DNA of 64,000 bases. Origin: Branchinecta lynchi (taxonomy: Eukaryota > Arthropoda > Branchiopoda > Anostraca > Branchinectidae). The translations under genes were made by a program, and so were the position numbers. Of this stretch, positions 1-11,221 are shown in pieces. The notes under the pieces are model-generated. The model was not told the origin of the DNA. It was given only the letters and a program-made list of their open reading frames with translations, and did no database searches. Each line of letters opens with the position of its first letter. The first letter of the stretch is position 1. Where the stretch lies: NCBI GenBank assembly GCA_023053575.1, contig JAKZAP010000021.1, forward strand, positions 18,104,212-18,168,211, read 5' to 3'.

Positions 1-86
1 TTTTGGAATAACAATAAAAGATTCTTTCTTAAATATCTGAGTTTGTAAACTTTTTCTCTGAAAACTGGTTATATATATATATATAT

Positions 87-1190
87 CGTTTATTCACCAA
101 AATAGCAAAGATAGCTAGCAAAGGTAAGTCAACATAACACTTTCAACTGGATATAAAATGGCCAATGACCAATGACAAATACTACCAGATAAACACGCCT
201 AAGAACTATTAAAAGAACGAACAAAGTACGGCACAAACGAGTTAACATATCTTTCAGTTGCATCCGCTGGATAATTTGTTAATTTAGCTTTGTTTGAGTG
301 GGTTTGAGTACGCGTGTTGGGCCTGTTTTTATTTTGTTCAACATACTCAGAATTTAGACATTTGTGGCCAAAACTTATTGTTAAATGGTGCCTACGTTGC
401 TCAAGGGAAGGGAGACCGAGACTTGAAAGGCTCTCTTCATAACTAACGTACACTGGGCCCAGGATAATCTTAATTGCTCTTTTCTGGATTAGCTCCAGTC
501 TACTGGATTGCTCCTTAGTCAGACCGGGATGCCATACCTTGCAACAATATTCAAGACAAGGTCTGACTAACAGCAATAAATTAGGAGTAATTGTTTCACG
601 GGAATCTTAAATCTCCTCAGGACCGAGAAAGATTTCAGTAGATGCGACCCATTTCTAACAAGAGCGTCAATGTGAGTATTCCATTTGAGGTCACTCTAGA
701 TATACACACCAAGTAATTTGACACAGTTTTGTGTACTCAAACCAACATCTTCAATAACCGGAACATCTTTCTTGAGGAACGAAAATCTCATAACAACACT
801 CTTCACGCTGCTTACCGTTAATTTAACTCGGCTTAGTTCGGGCTGGAGATTTTCGTAAATATCACTGAGCGTAGTTGTATGATCAGAATGATTTGAAAGG
901 TTTCTGAATGAAAGCACAGATAGGTCATCAGCAAATTTAAAAGGTCACGAACTGAAGTTAAAATACGATTAAAAACAATCAAAAAAGACAATAGTCCTAG
1001 CTTAGTCCCCTGCGGCGATCCACAGTCTATGTCCAAGAATTCGGAAACATCACCGTTTGGTAGTTGCACACACTGTTCTGTATCAGATAAAAAAAAACTA
1101 GCTAACATACGTAATACAAATTTACTAGCCCCCATGTCACCAGCCTCATGAATAGCCACCTGGTGGTCTAAACTATCAAATGCCTTTACA
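87..1190 (-). mobile_element. Degenerate LINE reverse transcriptase fragment, 3' part
   Basis: Read on the minus strand, this stretch carries the core motifs of a non-LTR retrotransposon reverse transcriptase. They come in the right order: KAFDSLDHQ (motif A), GSPQGTKLG (motif B) and FADD (motif C). A C-terminal thumb-like segment follows, with LEYCCKVWHPGLT and a closing ERYVNSFVPYFVRSFNSS. The pieces lie in different frames, so at least one frameshift separates motif B from motif C and the copy is dead. The element is cut off upstream of motif A. Its 3' side ends at an (AT)n run at 70-86, a microsatellite tail. The C-terminus resembles the plus-strand fragment at 2813-3745, so the two belong to one family, probably of the CR1/Jockey group. 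The clade assignment is inference. Confidence 0.8.
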
Positions 1191-1400
1191 GTTGGAGTTA
1201 AACCTGGTGCTGTGATTCCATTCTGGACACGGTTACTCTTTTTGTTGTTCTATTGAGTCTCCGAAAGGGTAGAGATTCTTCTGCACTTTGGTTTTAGAGT
1301 CACCTGTCTCTTCTTCTTCTTTCAAGATAAGATGGATACTTGTCGGCGGCATGAATGGGCGATTTGTAGTTCCGTACTTCGGTGATCGATGTTCTTTCAG

Positions 1401-1477
1401 CCCAAGCTGACTGCGAATCATATTTGACGGTCCAAATCTGTTTTGCACCGTCAAATATGATTCGCAGTCAGCTTGGG
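1401..1477. repeat. Perfect 31-bp inverted repeat, 15-nt loop
   Basis: The arms at 1401-1431 and 1447-1477 are exact reverse complements starting CCCAAGCTGACTGCGAATC. Part of the same arm recurs near 12036-12062, 22220-22245 and 36130-36170 next to foldback elements, so this is a terminal piece of that family. Confidence 0.85.
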
Positions 1478-1479
1478 AT

Positions 1480-1897
1480 GAAGGAACATCCTTCTAACAA
1501 TAGTAACTATTAGTTACTATTTCCGTTCCAGCCTCACCAAAAGTTACTACGCTGACCGTTCCAATTTTCTCGAAACAGTAACGATTTGCTTACCATGCTC
1601 GGGAGTGTAGTAAGCGTTGTAACTATGGATATTTATTCAAACAATGTTTACAACGGATACGTCAGCTATGATTCTTCATCAGCAATATTTCGGCCCTTCT
1701 TGGCAAGGGTCCTCGTCAGGCTGTCAATCCTCTGGTTTAATTTATCTACGTAACTATGGATCTCTGTAATGTGATTGGTGGATACCCCGTGAAGTGATAT
1801 TTTTGCGGAAAATTGAAAAATGCATTCCAGCATTGACGCTAAGAAGTCAAAATTCGTGACGTCATGCGTAGTAACTACGGTAAGTAGGATGGAACAC
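1480..1897 (+). mobile_element. MITE-1 copy split by a later insertion
   Basis: This is a copy of a roughly 280-300 bp MITE family with GAGCGTGTTCCACCC-type termini and AGTAACTA-rich arms. Full-length relatives lie at 1940-2217, 14530-14825, 40791-41073 and 63090-63394. The left terminus is eroded. The interior is interrupted by a 119-bp insertion at 1631-1749. Confidence 0.75.
1631..1749 (-). mobile_element. Foldback-family arm inserted into MITE-1, 12-bp TSD
   Basis: The 12-mer GTAACTATGGAT occurs at 1619-1630 and again at 1750-1761, exactly flanking this 119-bp insert. Removing the insert and one 12-mer restores the MITE-1 sequence. The insert matches one arm of the foldback family seen complete at 20381-20622. 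A 12-bp duplication is typical of target-primed retrotransposition rather than of the DNA transposons around it. Confidence 0.75.
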
Positions 1898-1939
1898 AAT
1901 CGATATTCTACAACTGATTAATTATTTTTGTTTCTCTCT

Positions 1940-2217
1940 GAGCGTGGTCCACCCTACTAACATCACGAATTCTGGCTTTTTGCCGTCAATGCTGTAACGA
2001 TTTTTCTATTTCCAGCAGAATATTATGCCACGGGCGAATCCGGCCAATCACGTTACAGAGATTCGTAGTTAACACGCTTACTACGCTCCCGAGCATGGCA
2101 AGAAAATAGTTACTATTAATTACTATTTCCAGAAGACTGGAACGGTCAATTTTTCTTGATAGTGGAACGGAAATAGTAATTAATAGTTACTATTGTTAGA
2201 AGGCATGGAACACGCTC
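1940..2217 (-). mobile_element. MITE-1, near full length
   Basis: About 278 bp bounded by inverted termini GAGCGTGGTCCACCC and GGAACACGCTC. The interior is rich in TAGTTACTATT motifs. No coding capacity is seen. Confidence 0.75.
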
Positions 2218-2544
2218 TTTAACTCATTCCCAAGAATCTTTTATTACCTCACGTCTAGCAACGCGCTGGAATGCCATCCGAAAAATATGAAAGAACTAAG
2301 CACAGGTAGATTCATCAGGAGAAATGCAAGAAATGCAGAGAGTTTATTCCCCATATTCCCTGACATAGAGTTTATAAGCCTTAGGAACTGACTTGGACGA
2401 ATGCCTTAGTTTTGAAGACCATATTTCATTTATAAGTACTATAGATATGTTGGCATGCTGAGAAAGTTAAGAAATATGTTTAATAATTCAGTGATGAGTT
2501 TAATTCCTTTTCTTTAGTTCACCCTTACTTGGTATGTCGTGGTA

Positions 2545-2622
2545 GACCCTTGCCAAGAAGGGCCGAAATATAGCTTTAAGAAAATGTAGCTGACTTATCC
2601 GTTTTGAACCGTCAAATATAGT
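2545..2622 (+). repeat. Solo arm of the foldback family
   Basis: This carries CTTGCCAAGAAGGGCCGAAA followed by the GTAGCTGACTTATCCGTTTT and ACCGTCAAATAT segments that end the elements at 21933-22227 and 34617-34870. Confidence 0.65.
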
Positions 2623-2812
2623 CAGTTAATTTTTGCAGCAGCTACGTGTAATGCAAAATATGGCACTGCGCGTGTTGTCTGGAGATAGCAATAGAACGTC
2701 GGTAAGATCACGATATTAGTTATTATTTTATTATTTATTAGTTAAATATTGTTCCTTTGTCAGGGCTGGGAGAATTTTACCGTACATTATTTATGTATAA
2801 GTATTTTCCAAA

Positions 2813-3745
2813 CCTGGTTCCCAAGTGTTTTAAAAAGCATGCCGGACTTTTACCCTCCCCTCCCCACAGCCCAGTGTGTGAAACACATAAAGTTACTGGG
2901 AATCCATATTACCCATGACTTAAAATGGATCTAACAAGTGGACAGCATGCTTAAAAAGGGTAATATGGCAATCCGATCCCTAAAATTATTATCCCGTTAC
3001 GGCGTCCCTACCGAGCACCTTTTAAAAATTTTCTTGTCTTTTATCCGCCCCACTTTAGAATATTGTTGTCAGGTATGGCACTTCGGTTTGACAGGGGATC
3101 AGTCGAATTCGTTGGAGAGATTGCAATTCCGAGCCCCCCTTGTTACTTCCAAATCGCCAAAGGTGCCATACATTGAGCTTCTTCGGAGTTTCAAGCTGGA
3201 ATCTTTGGCCCAACGTCGGGAAAAAATGTGCCTTAAATTTGGAGTTAAGACGCTCGAGAATCCCCGTCTGCGAGACATTTTCCCGCCTGAGTTTGAACCC
3301 GTTAGGCCTAGACCTGCGCGAATGGTTTCGCAGCCGATTCCTAAGCTACATCCTGTTTCTGCATCTCATGACCGATACAGAAAAAGCTTCGTACCGTCAT
3401 TCGTCGAAATGTATAACTCATCGTGATTCTTGTATAATTCATCGTAATTCGTGCTTATTTTATAATTGTTTGAATCCTAGTTCTTACATACGTTTAATGT
3501 GACGTCATTCGTCGAAATGCATAATTCGTTGTAACTCTTGTTTATGTTATAGTGATTTGAATTTCAGTTCTAATATAAGTGTAATTGTAAATGATCACTT
3601 ACAGTGATTCGAATTGTATATAAGTTTATTATTTATGACAAAATTATGACAAAGGTGTTGATGTTATTATGTTTATGACGAAAAATCCAATGTTCGGCTT
3701 GCCCGTGAAGGAATTTTTAAAATAAATTGAAATTGAATTGAATTG
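2813..3745 (+). mobile_element. LINE C-terminal coding fragment plus 3' end
   Basis: The reading begins near FPSVLKSMPDFYPPLP, contains KLLGIHITHDLKW, and meets a stop at 2935-2937. It then continues in the same frame from 2938 to 3426 with LEYCCQVWHFGLTGDQSN and RYRKSFVPSFVEMYNSS. These are the thumb and C-terminal parts of a non-LTR reverse transcriptase. The catalytic domain is absent, so the copy is 5'-truncated and carries at least one stop. A 3' UTR follows, ending near 3745 in AATAAATTGAAATTGAATTG, a pentameric tail. The nearest relatives in this window are at 87-1190 and 16610-16965, both minus. Confidence 0.8.
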
Positions 3746-3922
3746 TGTTTCTTGAATCTATAAATATAATGAATCTATTTATGGAGGCGCTGTACATAAT
3801 TTTCGAACGCGTAACGCTAGTGAATTAAGAGTGCCACAGGTTATTAGCAAAAGGTCACTATTTTCATTACGTCATGTTGGGCTGGTTGTGCGGAATAAAT
3901 TGTCAACAAAGGTCAGAGAATC

Positions 3923-3980
3923 TGTAAGTAAGTAAGTAAGTAATTTTTTCTGACCCGCCATTTGAAAAGCGATAATATAT
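3923..3980 (-). mobile_element. LINE 3'-end fragment with tetramer tail
   Basis: On the minus strand this reads CAAATGGCGGGTCAG followed by an (ACTT)n tail. The same 3' end occurs at 6735-6788 and 60905-60975 on the plus strand. Confidence 0.6.
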
Positions 3981-3985
3981 AATAT

Positions 3986-4525
3986 ATACAAAATAAAAGA
4001 ATGGAATACACAACAAATACAATATACCATTTTTCATTCATCGGCCGGAAAAGAATGTACAGAGTCATGTAGAGTCAGAATTAGAGTGTTTGTGTGAGTA
4101 CCATCGAGATCTTAAGACCCTTTGTCTCCAACAATATGAGTTTTAAGTGCAATTATTATGAATTTAGTCGTTCTCAGGCCGGCACAGAATCTGTTTTGTT
4201 TATTTATTAATAAATACATATTTTTTTTTGGTTTAGTTTGTTTGTATGGAAACGGGATTTTGGACTGTATAGTTTTTTTCTTGTTGGGTGTTTGACCAGG
4301 AACCGAGTAAGTACATAATTTGTTCTTCTTTTTGTCTTTGTTATAGTGTCATGTACGATAATTTGTCAAAAACAAGTGTAAAGTTCTGGAGGGTGTTGTA
4401 GCTACTAGTATTTTTTCTAATAAACCCCATATATAATCTAATCTCAAATCTAATCAACCGAGCAGACGTTAGTTGAATTTTTCTTTTTTTAACCGTCATT
4501 GAGTTAACCGACATGCAGGATTTCC
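3986..4525. other. AT-rich stretch without a recognisable gene
   Basis: Only AT-rich sequence with short T runs is seen. No conserved coding segment or clear repeat boundary was found. Confidence 0.5.
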
Positions 4526-4529
4526 CACT

Positions 4530-5870
4530 ATACCCGTTTTCTTCTTTAGGTTAACCGACCTCAGCTGTATTTTCGTCAACGTCTACTGGTCGGTTAAGCG
4601 ACCTGTGGTTCCGTCCAAACGACCTACTTTCGCTCTGAGGCAGGAAATCCGAATCTTTCATGCAATGCTGGGGAATGCGAAATAAGCCGTTTTTAGGATC
4701 CCAAAACTTAAGCGGAGGGATACTTAGGAGTTTCGTAAAAGTTGTCTGTCCGTTTTCTTCTTTAGGTTAACCGACCTAAGCTGTATTTTCGTCAACGTTT
4801 ACTGGTCGGTTAAGCGACCTGTGGTTCCGTTCAAGCGACCTACTTTCGCTCTGAGGCAGGAAATCCGAATCTTTCATGCAATGCTGGGGAATGCGAAATA
4901 AGCTGTTTTTAGGATCCCAAAACGTAAGCGGAGGGATACTTATGAGTTTCGTAAAAGTTGTCTGTCCGTTTTCTTCTTTCGGCTAACCGACCTAAGCTGT
5001 ATTTTCGTCAACGTTTACTGGTTGGTTAAGCGACCTGTGGTTCCGTTCAAGCGACCTACCTTCGCTTTGAGGCAGGAAATCCGAATCTTTCATCGAATGC
5101 TGGAGAATGCGAAATAATCCGTTTTTGGGATCCCAAAACGTAAGTGGAGGGATACTTATGACTTTCGTGAAAGTTGTCTGTCCGTTTTCTTCTTTCGACT
5201 AACCGACCTAAGCTGTACTTTCGTCAACATTTGTTGATGTCGGTTAACCGACCTACGGCTCCGTCCAAACGACTTACTTTCGCTCTGTGGCAGGAAATCC
5301 GAAATTTTCCACGCAATGCTGGAGAATGCGAAATAAGTCGTTTCTGCATCGCCGGGCGAATCGGATGGTATACCGAAAAACGGCTAATAGTGGTAATTAG
5401 GTCTGGTAATTGGATGACAGAGAATTGGAAAAAAACGCGGCTGTTGCTGGCCCGAGGGTCATGCAATGCTGCGGAATGCGAAATAAGCCGTTTGTAGGAT
5501 CCCAAAACGCAAGTGGATGGATACTTATGACTTTCGTAAAAGTTGTCTGTCCGTTTTCTTCTTTCGACTAACCGACCTAAGCTGTACTTTCGTCAACATT
5601 TGTTGATGTCGGTTAACCGACCTACGGCTCCGTCCAAACGACTTACTTTCGCTCTGTGGCAGGAAATCCGAATCTTCCACGCAATGCTGGAGAATGCGAA
5701 ATAAGTCGCTTTTGCATCGCCGAGCGAATCGGATGGTATACCGAAAAACGGCTAATAGTGGTAATTAGGTCGGGTAATTGGATGACAGAGAATTGACAAA
5801 AAACGCGGCTGTTGCTGGCCCGAGGGTTTTTAGCCAGACATGGGGTCGATAAAGTTTTGGACCAGCTGGT
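4530..5870. repeat. Tandem array, about 216-bp then 369-bp units
   Basis: The landmark CCGTTTTCTTCTTT recurs near 4534, 4751, 4967, 5182 and 5551, giving periods of about 216, 216, 216 and 369 bp. Each unit contains GTTAACCGACCTAAGCTGTA, a CAATGCTGGGGAATGCGAAA segment, and the GGATCCCAAAACG head of repeat family A. The last two units are longer because of an extra block with GGGCGAATCGGATGG. The short open frames here are by-products of the repeat. Confidence 0.85.
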
Positions 5871-6399
5871 CGTCGTCGGGCTTCACCCTTGTTTGTTTCC
5901 GCTCACGTTGCTAATATTCACGTTGCTAATAATAAATAAATACAATGATTAAACAAGAAGTCTCTTACTTCAAAAAAATAAACTAAACAAATAATTTCAA
6001 ATTAAAAGCCAGCTTCTTTGTATATATTATTTTTTGAGACACATCGCTCTTCAGCTTTGACTTGTTAAACTAAGATTTCACCCCAGGAGTAACGGAGTTC
6101 ATAGGAAACTAACTGCATGGAAGATCGTATGAAGTCCGAGCTAAGGATTCATCCGATAAGCGGGGGGGGGGGGGGGGCTATCCTCAAGGTGTCGATGGAA
6201 TAGCGATGCCGATGGAACATATGCGGACTAAACAAAAGTTCGCTGAACGTCAACTGAACGTCACTATCTATCAGGCCCTATCCTCAGCCCCCTCCTATTT
6301 TTATCTACACGTGCTGGGTGAACGACACCAAGATATGGTACTAGCAAGGGTATATTTCAGAAACAACCATTCTTGCCTGAAATTCTAACCTAATTATTT
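5871..6399. other. Unannotated stretch with a poly-G run
   Basis: A G homopolymer lies around 6161-6177. No exon or known repeat boundary was recognised. The open frame at 6206-6388 shows no similarity that I can place. Confidence 0.4.
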
Positions 6400-6788
6400 T
6401 AAATTTTGGTACACAGTTACACGAGGAAGAACTGCCCAACGCCGCATTTGGACCGCAATTTATTTGGTGAGTGTTCAATTTTTTTTTTTTATACCATGTT
6501 ATTTTAAATGTGCACAGCACCCGCTCCACTAGTCAAAATTATGCCATAACCATACATCGATGGAGAAGTTCAAAATTCAAGATGCAAGTGCTACCCTTTT
6601 GGATGTTTCTTCGTCGCCATACAAAATTATGGACAACAGGACCCAACCAGCGCACGGCGTTATCCACTGCTTCCTGGCCGAAGATTGAAAATTGAGTGTC
6701 TTTTCTGTGTTTAAGTTTTAATTTATTTTCTTCGTTTACTCCGCTTTTTCAAAATGGCGGGTTATAAATAAATTACTTACTTACTTAA
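6400..6788 (+). mobile_element. LINE 3' region with (TTAC)n tail
   Basis: The segment ends in TACTCCGCTTTTTCAAAATG, GGCGGGTTATAAATAAATTA and a TTAC tetramer tail near 6767-6788. The ending matches those at 60905-60975 and, inverted, 3923-3980. No intact reverse transcriptase motif remains. The left boundary is approximate. Confidence 0.55.
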
Positions 6789-6927
6789 TGGAGAATGGAA
6801 GACGTCTCGAGATCGATATTTACCCTCGAGTACCTTATCACCTAACATGACTGCCGGACAAAAACGCCTAGTGCACTTGTTTCTTGCCCCCCCCCCCCCC
6901 CGAACAAACTGCCAAATCGTTACCTAC

Positions 6928-7118
6928 CTATACGCGTAAGTTCTCTGGTGCCACAGGATCTGACCTCGAATACTGTAGGCAATAGCTGTCATGAATTCTC
7001 CCCCAAGACCCAGGTCCTGGCATAAAGTTCGGGCGAATTCTTCTGGGGAGTTTTCTTTCTCAGACAGGTCCCACTCGAACTGGTCATTCAAGGAAATGTT
7101 GCCAACGTGGATGTTAAG
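6928..7118 (-). CDS. SMARCB1: SMARCB1 (Snr1) exon encoding repeat 2
   Basis: This 191-bp exon encodes [20 protein letters not shown] and continues through [20 protein letters not shown] to [19 protein letters not shown]. It is the second SNF5 repeat of the core BAF/SWI-SNF remodeller subunit. The family is known to bind the nucleosome acidic patch and partner proteins in the nucleus. The acceptor is TTTGTTTAG before CTTAAC; the donor is TATAG/GTAGGT. It joins the 12135-12310 exon in phase 0 and leaves two bases (AG) for the next exon, giving serine as in the human protein. The final exon, normally a coiled coil ending near TAPAW, was not found between 1 and 6927 and probably lies left of the window. 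Confidence 0.95.
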
Positions 7119-7167
7119 CTAAACAAAAAAGGGCAATCAAATACTGAAAGGTTCGCTCAAATACGAT

Positions 7168-7838
7168 GTTTGTGCTTGAGGGACCTGTCTTACCTATAAT
7201 ACTAACGCAACCTACTTCCAGGTTCACTCCAAATATTTCTAAACCCGGAGACCCTAATTTCATACGGTATATTCTACCCCTCTACCAAAACCACGCTGAT
7301 TTTTTTCACGTACACACACGCAAACTTTGACAGGGTAATAACCTTTCACCCTGGCGTTTTCGGCCCGACATCCGACCCAGGAAAATACTTTTAACAAGTA
7401 TTGATTGTTTTGAGATTATTTGGCTTTCGCAGGCTACACCATTTTCTGCCTTATTCGAAGCCAAAATTCATTACTGGTAACTGAGAGGAACCCCTGACCA
7501 TATTGGGAAAAACAAACTTAGAAATGTGGTTACAGCACCAGGCGGTTTGGGTGTGGTTAGTCAGTGTGGCTGGGGACTTAGACGCCCTCGCGTGTGTTTT
7601 GCTACCTTCGATGTGTTTCACGGTCGACGGTTGTCTGCGAGAAGTTTTCGATCAGAAAAACCGGTTATGTAAATTGTTTCCCTTTTCGCTTTAAGTCAAC
7701 GGGTCTCGGATAAGGCCTAAAACAGCCAAAACCGTGGGTTATTTTTAGCCTAGTTTTAAAGTATTCAAATATTTTAAGATACTGTAAGTTAGTGTAAATA
7801 GTGCGAGGGGTCCTTTTAAACCAACTCGTATCGTGACA
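7168..7838 (-). mobile_element. Repeat family G element in SMARCB1 intron
   Basis: The ends are GGGACCTGTCTTACCTATAA on the left and, inverted, AAAGGACCCCTCGCACTATT on the right. The interior shares the AACCGGTTATGTAAATT and CTGCGAGAAGTTTTC segments with the copy at 11694-12006. Further members are near 26425, 36440-37330, 59541 and 63645. No coding capacity is seen. It is interpreted as a non-autonomous DNA element. Confidence 0.6.
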
Positions 7839-7871
7839 GCAGCAACCGTTTCCTTCCAAATGTGCCATAAA

Positions 7872-9585
7872 CACTGACACAAGAGCTGGAAGCTCATATG
7901 GCACTTGCAAGGCTGGGTCGGATGGAAGTGACGGTCAAAGTATTTTTTTCACTTTTAGGTTAAAATGTGCCAAACTAGCAAGGCCAGAGGATGGAAGTGA
8001 TGGTCAATTTTTTTTTTTCACTTTTCGATTAAGATGCGCACTTCAAGGGTGCTAAAAATTAATTTCTAAGCAAAACCCTTGAGCAAAAAGGATCAAGTAT
8101 TCATGGAGATCATGAAAAGTAAATTTTACTTAAAAGTATTTTTTTGTATTTTGCGGTTAAGATGAGTTCTTTAAGGGATGGTCGGATCGGAGTAGTGACG
8201 ATGTCTAACCGAATGGTGCCAAGTTTCTAATGCTCCAGCAAAGTTATATCGTCCTAGACGTCGTAGCACATTTGGAAGTACCTTAACTCACGATAGCCGG
8301 AATTCCGGACACCCTCCTATAGCCCCCCCCCCCCCCCCCGTCGGTACCCGAATCTTGTCCAATTCTCACTGATGCACCTCGGACTTGTGCCTGTACTCCA
8401 CACCAAGTTTCATCCTGATCGCTCAACTCTATGCGTGTCACAAGATTTCTGGTTATCCCCTCCGACCCTCCCCCCTAAATTCATCGGATCCGGTCCTGAC
8501 TTGGAATTGGACATCTGAGACATGAGCTCTTTCCAGATATCGAGTCCGTTAAGATCCGATAACCCGTTCGGAAGTTATGCATGCCACTAATTTCCGGATT
8601 CCGCCGTCTCCCCCTCCCCCCCCGATGATCGGATCGGGCAAGTGACTGTTCCAAGTTAATCTGGTCGGGTCCCTGATATGCCTGCCAAGTTTTATCGTCC
8701 TGGCCCACCTGGAAGTACATTAACTACGGATCGTAATTCTGGAGCCCCTCTCCAACTCCCCACACAGTGTCCGAATCCGGTCCAATTCTGTCAGTGACAT
8801 ATCTAAAGCTTGTGCTTGTTCTTCCCATCAAGTTTCATCCCCATCGCTCCACTCTGAGAGTTTTACACGATTTCCGGTTCCCCCCTCCGATCCCCCCCCC
8901 AGATTTATCGAATCCGGTCAGGACTCGAAATGAGACATCTGAGACACGAGGTCTTTCCAGATATCAAGTTTCGTTAAGATCCGATAACCTGTTCGAAAGT
9001 TATGCATGCCACTAATTTCCGGATTCCGCCATCTCCCCCTCCCCCCACGATGGTCGAATTGGGCGAGTGTCTGTTTTCAAGTTAATCTGGTCGGGTCCTT
9101 GATATGCCTGCCAAGTTTTATCGTCCTAGCCCACCTGGAAGTACATTAACTACGGATCGTCGGAATTCCGGAGCCCCTCTCCAACTCTCCCCCACAGTGT
9201 CCGAATCCGGTCAGTTCTGTCAGTTACGTATCTAGAGCTTGTGCTTGTTCTTCCCACCAAGTTTCATACCCATCGCTCCACTCTGAGAGTTTCACACGAT
9301 TTCTGGTTCCCCCCTCCGACTCCCCCCCCCCCCGGATTTATCGAGTCCGGTCAGGACTTGAAATGAGACATCTGAGACACGAGGTCTTTCCAGATATCAA
9401 GTTTCATTAAGATCCAATCACCCATTCGAAAGTTATGCCTGCCCCTATTTTCCGGATTCCACCCCTCCCCCCACGATGGTCGGATCGGGGAAGTGACTAT
9501 TTCCAAGTTAGTTTCGTCGGGTGTCCAAGTTTCATCGTCCTAGCCCGTCTGTAAGTACCCTAACTAGATAAGACAGACCGACATA
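7872..9585 (-). mobile_element. Repeat family B element with internal ~430-bp tandem units
   Basis: The left edge is the inverted 3' hairpin of family B: ACAAGAGCTGGAAGCTC followed by ATATGGCACTTGCAAGG. The interior contains about four partial repeats of a module with AAGTTTCATCC, TTCGAAAGTTATGC and CCGGATTCCG, plus poly-C runs at 8322-8339 and 8891-8900. The right edge, near GTACCCTAACTAGATAAG, is the inverted 5' region. It occupies the SMARCB1 intron between 7118 and 12135. Confidence 0.75.
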
Positions 9586-9691
9586 TCGAAATTTCTTACT
9601 CTCAAAATTTCTTCTCATGACTCTTTTGCGATGGGCTGTTTGGTAAGGTAACGAGTCGTGATGTTCCGCGTAGCTCCTAGCCTCTGCTCGT

Positions 9692-10255
9692 TTGCACTGG
9701 GCAGAGCATTGGGAATTTCTTCGACTCCGCATGGTCTCCTATATATGGAACGAAGGGAAAGGCCGCAATGTAAATACCAGTGAATTTCTAGGTACATTAA
9801 AATCAAGAATTGAAGACCAACAGATTCAGTTGTGGTGGAATGATCTTCACAAGTCATCTAGTCTAAAACTGTATCAGGAAATTAAAGAGTGTTTTGGTAT
9901 TGAGTTTTATTTAAAGTTGAAATGCCCCGTAAAATTTATTCGTTTGTGAATCCAGGCAAGAGCAAATTGTCTACCAGTACTTGGAAAAAGTTTTTGGAGA
10001 AGGAAAAGTGGTGGTCTGGAAGCGCAGTATCCTTGTCCCTTTTGTAATTCGAGTGATGAGGGGCTGGGCCATGTTCTCTTGAGGTGTGAGGAGCTTTCTA
10101 ATATAAGGGGTACTCTTTTTCAGAATGGGGGGGGGGGGATGAGCTACTTCTAGGTATCCTTATTTTGGCAACATGGTAGAAAAAGTTATTAGTTTAGCTC
10201 TGTATATGGCTTAATCGCTTTCAAATACAGATATATATATATATATATATATGAC
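9692..10255 (+). mobile_element. LINE C-terminal fragment with zinc-knuckle and (TA)n tail
   Basis: Reading with one interruption, the plus strand encodes WNEGKGRNVNTSEFLGTLKS and later CPFCNSSDEGLGHVLLRCEE. The latter is a C-x2-C-x8-H-x4-C knuckle of the kind found at the C-terminus of some LINE reverse transcriptases. The 3' end (GTATATGGCTTAATCGC) and the (TA)n tail at 10231-10251 resemble the inverted end at 30883-30960. The reverse transcriptase catalytic part is missing, so this is a 5'-truncated, broken copy. Confidence 0.7.
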
Positions 10256-10845
10256 AGAGATCGGGAGAATAAGCTACCCTAGGAAGACTTGCGGACAGAT
10301 GGTTCGATTCAAGTGAAACTGACCTAGATACGCAAAGCATGTGTAAGAACCAGGTAAGAACTCCATGCGGCCATGGTTGGGGGAGGGGGAAAACTTTGTG
10401 TCCGGGAACTTTGTGTAATGCACATGAACCAAACGGATGGGCAGAATGAGATGCAAGTTGGACAGTAACAAGTTTATGCGGCCTAGATTTGACATTTGCC
10501 GTCCGAACCGGATCTGACCAAGGTAGGAGGAGAATGAAGCGGGAACCAGAAATTTGCAGATATGCTCCGATTTGAGTTAAACTTGATGGACGGGAAGAAG
10601 AGATGTTAGAGATGCGTATATGTGCCCGAGACGTATTCGACCACAGTGCGGGGGGGGGGGGGGGGGGGGGGATCTCGGAAATGTTAAACGAGTGAGGTGA
10701 TTTGAATGAAACTTGGAAAGTAGAGAAATAATATGCCTTGGATGATCGGAATCGGAATTCCGGAAAAACGCCAGATCTACTTTCTCGTTTCTCACACCAC
10801 CTACTCGTAACAAGTGTCATATGAGCTCGTAGCTCTTGTTGTACG
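10256..10845 (+). mobile_element. Repeat family B fragment
   Basis: The 3' hairpin ATATGAGCTCGTAGCTCTTG is at about 10817-10836, and poly-G at about 10651-10670. The interior keeps the GATTTGAATGAAACTTGG module. The 5' hairpin is not present. Confidence 0.65.
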
Positions 10846-11221
10846 TTGGATTTGACTACACTAAGTTATCTTGGCTTTGCTAAGAGATTTTTTCTATTTC
10901 GGGACCTAGGGAACAAACTTTTATTAAAGTTTAACTGAAAGGGACTAAGACCCGAAAGTCTTGTTTCACGTCACATATTCACTTAAACAACCATGAAAAA
11001 CCCGATGAAAACGTGTTACTCCACTTGTCCGCTGTCAACTATAATGGATTTCACAGAATGAACTTATTCTTTCTGATTTCTGACACCACTATATGACTGT
11101 CCCTCTATGCTTGAAATATTAACAACTAACCAAATGAAATATTAAGTCATTGCCGAAAATAAGCCATTTGCATATCAACTGCAGGCTTGTTTTCAAATTA
11201 AAAATCTCCGCGTCTGGATAA
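10846..11221. other. Intronic stretch, partly repeated elsewhere
   Basis: The segment around 10925-11015 (CACTTAAACAACCATGAAAA and CCCGATGAAAACGTG) recurs at about 22750-22835, beside another family B piece. No gene is seen. Confidence 0.45.

Noticed and set aside
10221..10820. 199-residue minus-strand open frame
   Set aside because: It lies across a family B fragment with poly-G and a (TA)n tail. The composition is explained by the repeats.
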